Assembly (NCBI GenBank): GCA_023429275.1
Contig: JAEYWB010000793.1
Coordinates: 1-6,439 of the forward strand
Direction: 5' to 3'
Source: Planctomycetota bacterium
Lineage (GTDB): Bacteria > Planctomycetota > Planctomycetia > Planctomycetales > Planctomycetaceae
DNA length: 6,439 nucleotides
Shown: positions 1 to 4,504 of the stretch, one piece after another
Position numbering within the stretch: the stretch's first letter is position 1
Layout: each line of letters starts with the position of its first letter
The notes under the pieces: model-generated
What the model was told of the DNA's origin: nothing
The model's input: only the letters and a program-made list of their open reading frames with translations
Databases searched by the model: none
Made by a program: the position numbers and the translations under genes

Positions 1-789
1 GGAATCGATTGTCTCCCAGGGCTCGGTCGACGCGATCACGATCACCGGGTGCTTCCGTGAGAGATCGAAGCGGTAGTACCCGGGACTCCAGAGGTCGCCG
101 ACCGATTCGTAACCCCGGCTCTCCTCGATCCGATAAAGCATCTCACGGAGAAAGCGGCGCTCGATCGTGAACGCGACGCGGTCTCCGAAGCTCGTCAGGC
201 GAAGCGTGGGCAGTTCGCTTCCGGCCGACAGCTCGAACCGGTCGTCTTCGGACTGGAAGTGGAACTTCGGCGGGATGGGGGTGCTGACCGGGGCGTCGTG
301 CGATCGAAAATGGACGCTCGGCATCAGCTTGAGCCGGAGTGTCTCCGGCCCTTCGAGAAGCCGGTAGTGAACGTGGACCGAGTTCTGATACCGGGGGAGA
401 AACAGCCGCTTCTCGATGACGATCCTGCCTGTCGCGGCGTTCCCGATCGAGAACGTCCAGACCGGCAGGCCCAGTTCGAGATGGAAGCCCTCCAGGTAGG
501 CGGCGTTCTCGAGCTGGAGCTGCGGCACGCGTTCCTCGTTGTGGAGCGAGACGATCGACCCGTCCGGAAGACGGACGTGTTCCGAGAGATGGTTGAGCAT
601 CATCATCCGGCCAAGGGGGGCCGGAAGGGCGGAGATGAGCAGCCCGTGATACCGCCGCGTCGCGACGCCGTAGACGGTCCCGGATGCATACCCACCCAGA
701 CCGTTCGTGACGATCCACTCCGTCGTCAGGGCGGCTTCGTCCAGGGACTCACCGGGCTGACGCACCAGCCTTCGTACGATCGAGCTCAT
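1..789 (-). CDS. Glycogen debranching enzyme (amylo-alpha-1,6-glucosidase type), N-terminal part, runs off the left edge
   Basis: The frame starts at ATG 789-787 and stays open to position 1, giving 263 residues of a protein that continues outside the window. Residues about 23-54 read EWIVTNGLGGYASGT, then RRYHGLLISALP and a GR, which is the signature of the N-terminal domain of bacterial/archaeal debranching enzymes (GDE_N family). Further on are beta-rich stretches typical of that domain, such as EKRLFLPRYQNSVHVHYRL. The alpha/alpha-barrel catalytic domain, expected to follow, is not in the window, so activity cannot be judged. The family hydrolyses alpha-1,6 branches of glycogen-like glucans in the cytoplasm; no signal peptide is visible. 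The start is supported by a strong Shine-Dalgarno sequence (GGGAGGAG, 802-795) and a 4-base ATGA overlap with the upstream treZ frame, which suggests translational coupling. Family assignment is secure; exact substrate is inferred. Confidence 0.9.
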   Translation of the reverse strand, partial: MSSIVRRLVRQPGESLDEAALTTEWIVTNGLGGYASGTVYGVATRRYHGLLISALPAPLGRMMMLNHLSEHVRLPDGSIVSLHNEERVPQLQLENAAYLEGFHLELGLPVWTFSIGNAATGRIVIEKRLFLPRYQNSVHVHYRLLEGPETLRLKLMPSVHFRSHDAPVSTPIPPKFHFQSEDDRFELSAGSELPTLRLTSFGDRVAFTIERRFLREMLYRIEESRGYESVGDLWSPGYYRFDLSRKHPVIVIASTEPWETIDS

Positions 790-1340
790 CGGTTCTCCTC
801 CCGGCTCGGTTTCCGGGGCAGGGGTGTCTCGGCCGGTGTCGCCACGAAAAACGCGGCGGAGTGCTTGGGCAGGAACCAGCCGTGATCTCGCTGGATGCTC
901 GGAATACCGAGCCCTCCATAGAGTGGCGATTCACTGCACCATTGAAGCTCCCAGCCGGCTCCGGTCGGCTCCGCGAGAAGCGGCTCGGGGGCGGGGGCGA
1001 GGTCGAGATCCGGCCCGAGGTTCACGAGAAGAAGCCGATCGAATCCGTCATCGGAGAAGTACCGGATGACGAAGGCGTGATCGCTCAGAACCGCTCCGTC
1101 GAGATTGCGGGACTGCCGCGAGAGAACGGGGTCGGTCCGCCGAAGGGCCAGGAGGTCTCGGTGCAGGGCGAGATGAAGTGCGTGCGCGGGCTTCTCACGT
1201 TCCGACCAGTCGAGGCGGCATCGCTCGAAGTTCGCCCGGTCGGCAGGATCGGGAAGGGTGGCCTGCGTCTCAGGCGAGGCGAGGCTCGGAAACTGTGAGA
1301 GAAACTTTCCGCGTCCCTCCCGGACGAGCGGGGCCAAATC
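786..1340 (-). pseudogene. treZ: C-terminal remainder of treZ beyond the amber codon
   Basis: This stretch continues in exactly the same frame as the upstream treZ segment and ends with TGA at 788-786. It begins DLAPLVREGRGKFLSQF, the conserved TreZ segment that follows FxxFADH, so nothing except one codon is missing at the join. It then runs through the end of the barrel into a beta-sandwich C-terminal domain (RLLLVNLGPDLDL, later GWFLPKHSAAFFVA). With the amber codon read as an amino acid, the whole protein would be 639 residues, close to the normal TreZ length. A TTG at 1337 could in principle restart translation, but only a poorly spaced AGGA precedes it. The alternatives are a real nonsense mutation, a base-calling error, or readthrough. 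The remainder shows no further stop or frameshift, suggesting a recent event or an error. Confidence 0.8.
795..802 (-). promoter_or_regulatory. Shine-Dalgarno sequence of the debranching enzyme gene
   Basis: On the minus strand GGGAGGAG lies 5 bases before the ATG at 789 (7 bases measured from the GGAGG core). It sits inside the last codons of the treZ frame. Because it is strong, the debranching gene could be translated independently even when ribosomes stop early at the treZ amber codon, provided the mRNA reaches this point. Confidence 0.75.
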
Positions 1341-1343
1341 CTA
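1341..1343 (-). other. In-frame amber (TAG) codon interrupting treZ
   Basis: The minus strand reads GAT CAT AAT TAG GAT TTG GCC CCG, i.e. D-H-N-stop-D-L-A-P. Frame is identical on both sides. One substitution from CAG (Gln) or GAG (Glu) would produce this stop, and a residue such as Glu or Gln is common at this point in TreZ (ADHExEL-type segment, from general knowledge of the family). Confidence 0.9.
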
Positions 1344-2705
1344 ATTATGATCGGCTAAAAAGACGAAGGGGGCCGAGGCGGCGAACTCCTGTCCCTGAAA
1401 CAGCAGCGGCGTCATCGGGGCGAGCAGCCACGCCGCGGCCACCGCCCGGTACTGCGCGGGCTGAGCCAGAGCGTGCCGGTGCGCTCCGGTCGCGGAGTTC
1501 GCGACCTGGTCATGGTTCTCGAGAAACGAGATGAAACAGGTCGCGTCCGTCCAGAGAGCGACAGACCCCCTCCGCTTCTTCTGCCATGTGCTCGCCTGTC
1601 CCTGGAAGAGGAAGCCCCTCTTGAATGCCGAGATGAACTCCTGGGGCGTCCCTCGGTAGTCGCTGTAGTAGGCCTCGGACTGCCCGGTGAGGGCGACATA
1701 GGCGGAGTGGTGGAAGTCGTCGTTCCAGAGAGCGTCGAATCCGTAACCTCCGCGGTCTGTCGGCGTCACGAGCCGAACCTGCTGCTCCTCGTTTTCACCG
1801 ATGAGCAGGATCGATCGGCCCCCCGCGGCTCGGCGGGCCGCTTCGCCGACATCGCGAAGAATGTGTCGCGGCGACGCGTCGTAGATGTTCTGCGTGGCGT
1901 CGAACCGAAAGCCGTCCAGGTGGTATTCCCGGATCCAGTGAACGGCATTGGCGATGAAGAAGTCGCGGACGGGGCCGTTCTGATCGCCGTCAAAGTTCAG
2001 CGGGGCTCCCCAGTCGGTCTTGTAGCGGTCCGTGAAGTAGTCGGGGCTGAACGAAGGGAGGTAATTGCCATCGGGCCCCAAGTGGTTGTAGACGACATCC
2101 AAGATCACCCCGAGGCCGAGGCGGTGGGCGCTATCGACGAAACGCCGGAAGTCATCCGGCCGGCCATAGAGCCGGGAGGGAGCAAAGAGAGAGACGCCGT
2201 CGTATCCCCAGCCGAACTTCCCGGGAAACTCGGCGACCGGCATCACCTCGAGGCACGTGACGCCGAGCTCTTTCAGGTCGGCCAGCTGCTCGATGGCACC
2301 GTCCCAGGTTCCGGAGCGGGAGAACGTCCCGATGTGCAGCTCGTACAGCACCTGGCCGGAGGGACCCGTCCCTTTCCACTTCCCGTCCGTCCACGCAAAT
2401 TTTCGCGGGTCGATCACCTCCGAGTGTCCGTGAGGTCCGTCGGGCTGAGAGCGTGAAGCGGGGTCGGGGTACTCGGTCGGGTCATCGTCGAGGCGAAAGA
2501 AGTAGCGGTCTCCCGGCTCGACATCCGGCAGGCGTATTTCCCAGTAGCCATCCGCGGCCTCACTCATCCGGTGAGAACGGGACGCGCCCCCCCGGGCCGA
2601 CAGGACGAGCGTCACCTCGCGTCTCGAGGGAGCCCAGACGCGAAAGCGGACCTCTGACCCGACGAACTCTGCACCGAGGGAAAGGGAACGTTCCTGTTGC
2701 GACAT
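1341..2705 (-). CDS. treZ: Malto-oligosyltrehalose trehalohydrolase, stopped early by an in-frame amber codon
   Basis: TreZ (GH13) releases trehalose from maltooligosyl-trehalose in the cytoplasm. The 454 residues start at ATG 2705; an upstream in-frame ATG at 2867 is rejected because homology begins at MSQQERSLSLGAEF, and GGGAGG lies at 2725-2720, with a rather long 14-base gap. Residues about 8-100 form the N-terminal immunoglobulin-like (CBM48/E-set) domain (VRFRVWAP), followed by the barrel with VYNHLGPDGNYL. The expected GH13 catalytic residues are present: nucleophile D269 in DGFRFDATQNIYD, acid/base E304 in LLIGENEEQ, and D399 in ENHDQVAN. The frame stops at TAG 1343-1341, directly after PFVFLADHN in strand 8 of the barrel. 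TreZ is normally near 600 residues, so this product lacks the last barrel helix and the C-terminal beta domain. The missing part follows in the same frame. Identity is secure; function of the short product is doubtful. Confidence 0.9.
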   Translation of the reverse strand: MSQQERSLSLGAEFVGSEVRFRVWAPSRREVTLVLSARGGASRSHRMSEAADGYWEIRLPDVEPGDRYFFRLDDDPTEYPDPASRSQPDGPHGHSEVIDPRKFAWTDGKWKGTGPSGQVLYELHIGTFSRSGTWDGAIEQLADLKELGVTCLEVMPVAEFPGKFGWGYDGVSLFAPSRLYGRPDDFRRFVDSAHRLGLGVILDVVYNHLGPDGNYLPSFSPDYFTDRYKTDWGAPLNFDGDQNGPVRDFFIANAVHWIREYHLDGFRFDATQNIYDASPRHILRDVGEAARRAAGGRSILLIGENEEQQVRLVTPTDRGGYGFDALWNDDFHHSAYVALTGQSEAYYSDYRGTPQEFISAFKRGFLFQGQASTWQKKRRGSVALWTDATCFISFLENHDQVANSATGAHRHALAQPAQYRAVAAAWLLAPMTPLLFQGQEFAASAPFVFLADHN

Positions 2706-2795
2706 CGTGGACCTGACATCCTCCCGGAGAGCCGGACGGGGAGCCTCAGCAACTCGCGTTCCGATGCCACGGATCAGGTGCTGCCGTCGTCCGGA

Positions 2796-2813
2796 GCCCG
2801 GATATCGCCGGGC
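2796..2813. repeat. Second inverted repeat overlapping the central dyad
   Basis: GCCCGG at 2796-2801 and CCGGGC at 2808-2813 are perfect 6-base arms around ATATCG. The right arm shares its GGGC with the left arm of the dyad at 2810-2827, so as RNA the two hairpins exclude each other. In GC-rich DNA a 6-base repeat can arise by chance, so meaning is uncertain. Confidence 0.35.
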
Positions 2814-2827
2814 AATCGAGATTGCCC
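2810..2827. promoter_or_regulatory. 18-bp perfect dyad, candidate operator
   Basis: GGGCAATC-GA-GATTGCCC has two perfect 8-base arms around a 2-base centre. It lies 104 bases before the treZ ATG and 96 bases before the DUF1080 GTG, so close to the midpoint of the divergent region, where a shared repressor or activator site would be expected. As RNA it could also form a 7-bp stem with a CGAG tetraloop. No regulator gene is in the window, so its ligand is unknown. Confidence 0.45.
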
Positions 2828-2923
2828 AGCGAAGATGAAATCGCATCGCGGGCTGTTTATAGTCCAAGCCGCTCGAGTTCCCGCCGATCTCCCGCCTTCC
2901 TTTTACGTTTCTGGAGTCTCTCA

Positions 2924-4243
2924 GTGCGACGATTCTGGCTGACCTGCCTCGCCCTTCCTGCTCTCGCTTCTCTCTGTGCGGCGGATCCCCCGCAGGGTTA
3001 CCGTCCGCTCTTCAACGGAAAGGACCTGACCGGCTGGCATGGGATGCCCCACGAAAACCAGGTCGCCTTCCTGAAGCTCACGCCGGAGGAGAAGGCCAAG
3101 AAGATTGCGGCCTGGACCGAAGACGCAAAGAACCACTGGACCGTCGAAGACGGTGCCCTCGTCAACGACGGCCATGGCGCCTACCTGACGACCGATGAGG
3201 AGTTCACCGACTACGAACTCCTGATCGACTACAAGACGGTCGCCAAGGCCGACAGCGGCATCTATCTCAAGGCGACGCCGCAGGTCCAGATCTGGGACTC
3301 GACTGATCCCTCGAAGTTCAACCTGGGCGCCGACAAGGGCTCGGGAGGCCTCTGGAACAACAGCCCGGGCCGGCCTGGCAAGGACCCGCTGGTCGTGGCG
3401 GACAAGCCGTTCGGCGAGTGGAACTCCTTCAAGATCCGCCAGCTCGGCTCGCGGACCTGGGTGTGGCTGAACGACAAGCTCGTCGTCGAAAACGCCACCA
3501 TGGAGAACTACTACGACCGCAAGTCGCCGCTCTTCGCGAAGGGCCCGATCCAGCTCCAGACGCACGGCGGCGAGATCCGCTGGCGGAACCTCGCGATCCG
3601 CGAGTACACGCCGGCCGAGGCGAACAAGCTTCTCGCTGAGGCGGGAAACAGCGGATTCACGTCCCTCTTCAACGGTAAAGACCTGGAAGGCTGGAAGGGA
3701 GCGGCCGACAACTACGAAGTGGCCGACGGCGCGATCCGCTGCAAGCCGGGGCACGGCGGCGTGCTCCACACGGACAAGGAATTCGGCGACTTCGTGGCCC
3801 GTCTCGAGTTCCGCCTCCCGCCCGGCGGAAACAACGGACTCGCGATCCGCTACCCCGGCCAGGGGAACCCCGCATACGCGGGAATGTGCGAGCTCCAGGT
3901 TCTCGATTCCGAGCACCCGAAGTATGCCACCCTCGACGCCCGGCAGTACCACGGCTCGGCCTACGGCATGATCCCCGCCACGCGCGGCTTCCTGCGGCCG
4001 ACCGGCGAGTGGAACTTCCAGGAAGTGACGGTCCAGGGCTCGAAGATCAAGGTCGAACTCAACGGGAACGTCATCCTGGATGGCGATCTCGCCCCGGTGA
4101 AGGAGTTCATGGCGAACTCGGAGCACCCGGGTAAGGACCTGACCAAGGGATTCTTCGGCTTCGCCGGCCACTCGGACCCGGTCGAGTTCCGCGCCATCCA
4201 GATCAAGGAACTCCCCCCGTCGACGACTGAGGCGGCGAAGTAA
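2924..4243 (+). CDS. Exported protein with two tandem DUF1080 (3-keto-disaccharide hydrolase-like) domains
   Basis: The product has 439 residues from a GTG at 2924, preceded by GGAG (2913-2916) at a 7-base spacing. This start gives a clear signal peptide (RR, then FWLTCLALPALASLCAA, cleavage near residue 19-20), whereas the longer frame from 2822 would bury it behind an unrelated leader. The cysteine at residue 18 does not fit a lipobox. Two copies of the DUF1080 domain follow: one from about residue 25 (LFNGKDLTGW at 29) to about 228, one from about 245 (LFNGKDLEGW at 248) to 433. Both show the family pattern: a DGA strand, a (T)DxEFxD(Y/F) strand, a Q(I/V)xDS strand, then GEWN. The fold is concanavalin-A-like. 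Some family members are known to hydrolyse 3-keto-glycosides; most planctomycete members are uncharacterised. It should act outside the cytoplasmic membrane. Its substrate is unknown. Confidence 0.9.
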   Translation: MRRFWLTCLALPALASLCAADPPQGYRPLFNGKDLTGWHGMPHENQVAFLKLTPEEKAKKIAAWTEDAKNHWTVEDGALVNDGHGAYLTTDEEFTDYELLIDYKTVAKADSGIYLKATPQVQIWDSTDPSKFNLGADKGSGGLWNNSPGRPGKDPLVVADKPFGEWNSFKIRQLGSRTWVWLNDKLVVENATMENYYDRKSPLFAKGPIQLQTHGGEIRWRNLAIREYTPAEANKLLAEAGNSGFTSLFNGKDLEGWKGAADNYEVADGAIRCKPGHGGVLHTDKEFGDFVARLEFRLPPGGNNGLAIRYPGQGNPAYAGMCELQVLDSEHPKYATLDARQYHGSAYGMIPATRGFLRPTGEWNFQEVTVQGSKIKVELNGNVILDGDLAPVKEFMANSEHPGKDLTKGFFGFAGHSDPVEFRAIQIKELPPSTTEAAK

Positions 4244-4504
4244 GGCCGATGACTGCGATGGCCGGCCGTCGAACTTCGGCGTGCCGAGCTGTCCGCTTTC
4301 CGCCGTCTCCAGATTGCTGATGGCGGATGGCCCAACGCCGACCGCACTCCCGCTGAAAACGAACGAACGCCCCGTGTGGAACCTTGCGGTTCACGCGGGG
4401 CGTTCGTCGTGATGAGTACGGTGAAATCCGGTCTGGTCAGGATGAGAAGCCGAGGGGAGAAATCGTTCTTCTCTCGGTTCCCCTGAGTCAGGCGGAGTGA
4501 TTCG
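4244..4504. other. Convergent intergenic spacer
   Basis: These 261 bases lie between the stop of the DUF1080 gene and the stop of the HEAT-repeat gene. Apart from the large hairpin at 4363-4407, no gene, RNA or repeat could be supported. Short open frames here have no recognisable sequence and no ribosome binding site. Confidence 0.6.
4363..4407. terminator. Strong hairpin between convergent genes, likely terminator
   Basis: The arms 4363-4383 and 4388-4407 pair over 20 base pairs with one G-T pair (4375/4395), one bulged G (4378) and a TTGC loop. Read on the minus strand, the hairpin is followed after two bases by GTTTT, so it fits an intrinsic terminator for the HEAT-repeat gene, whose stop is 97 bases upstream. 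On the plus strand no T-run follows, so for the DUF1080 transcript it may only stabilise the 3' end or terminate weakly. Confidence 0.7.

Larger units (their letters stand above)
2706..2923. promoter_or_regulatory. Divergent intergenic region between treZ and the DUF1080 gene
   Basis: These 218 bases separate two divergent starts and must hold the promoters of both units unless these lie further upstream. An open frame continues through it upstream of each chosen start, but the translations there (for example SRSSSRRSPAF before the DUF1080 start) show no family similarity. A TATAGT at 2858-2863 with TGAAAT at 2836-2841 (16-base gap) is a weak candidate promoter for the plus-strand gene. I see no convincing promoter for treZ. 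Two overlapping inverted repeats in its centre are listed separately. Confidence 0.5.

Noticed and set aside
1335..1345. Frameshift between the two treZ pieces
   Set aside because: Both pieces are in the same frame: the stop at 1343-1341 is followed by GAT (1340-1338) and then the TTG at 1337. It is a nonsense codon, not an insertion or deletion.
1473..2456. 327-codon plus-strand open frame opposite treZ
   Set aside because: The minus strand encodes catalytic GH13 motifs in the right order; this frame is only its antisense shadow.
2706..2867. N-terminal extension of treZ from an ATG at 2867
   Set aside because: The extra 54 residues (arginine-rich, no similarity to TreZ) cross the central dyad, and the ATG at 2705 matches where the family homology begins.
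2822..2923. ATG at 2822 as start of the DUF1080 protein
   Set aside because: It would place 34 unrelated residues before a clear signal peptide; GTG at 2924 has a GGAG at ideal spacing.
2936..2985. Lipoprotein signal on the DUF1080 protein
   Set aside because: Residues before the cysteine read LASLC; the position before Cys is Leu, not Gly/Ala/Ser, so a lipobox is unlikely.
2921..4171. 416-codon open frame on the minus strand opposite the DUF1080 gene
   Set aside because: Its translation is arginine/valine/leucine-rich with no recognisable family, and the plus strand holds a clear two-domain protein with signal peptide. High GC at third codon positions keeps the antisense frame open.
4453..4484. 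Second hairpin in the convergent spacer (AGGGGA/TCCCCT)
   Set aside because: Only 6 base pairs with a 20-base loop and competing inner pairings; no T-run follows.
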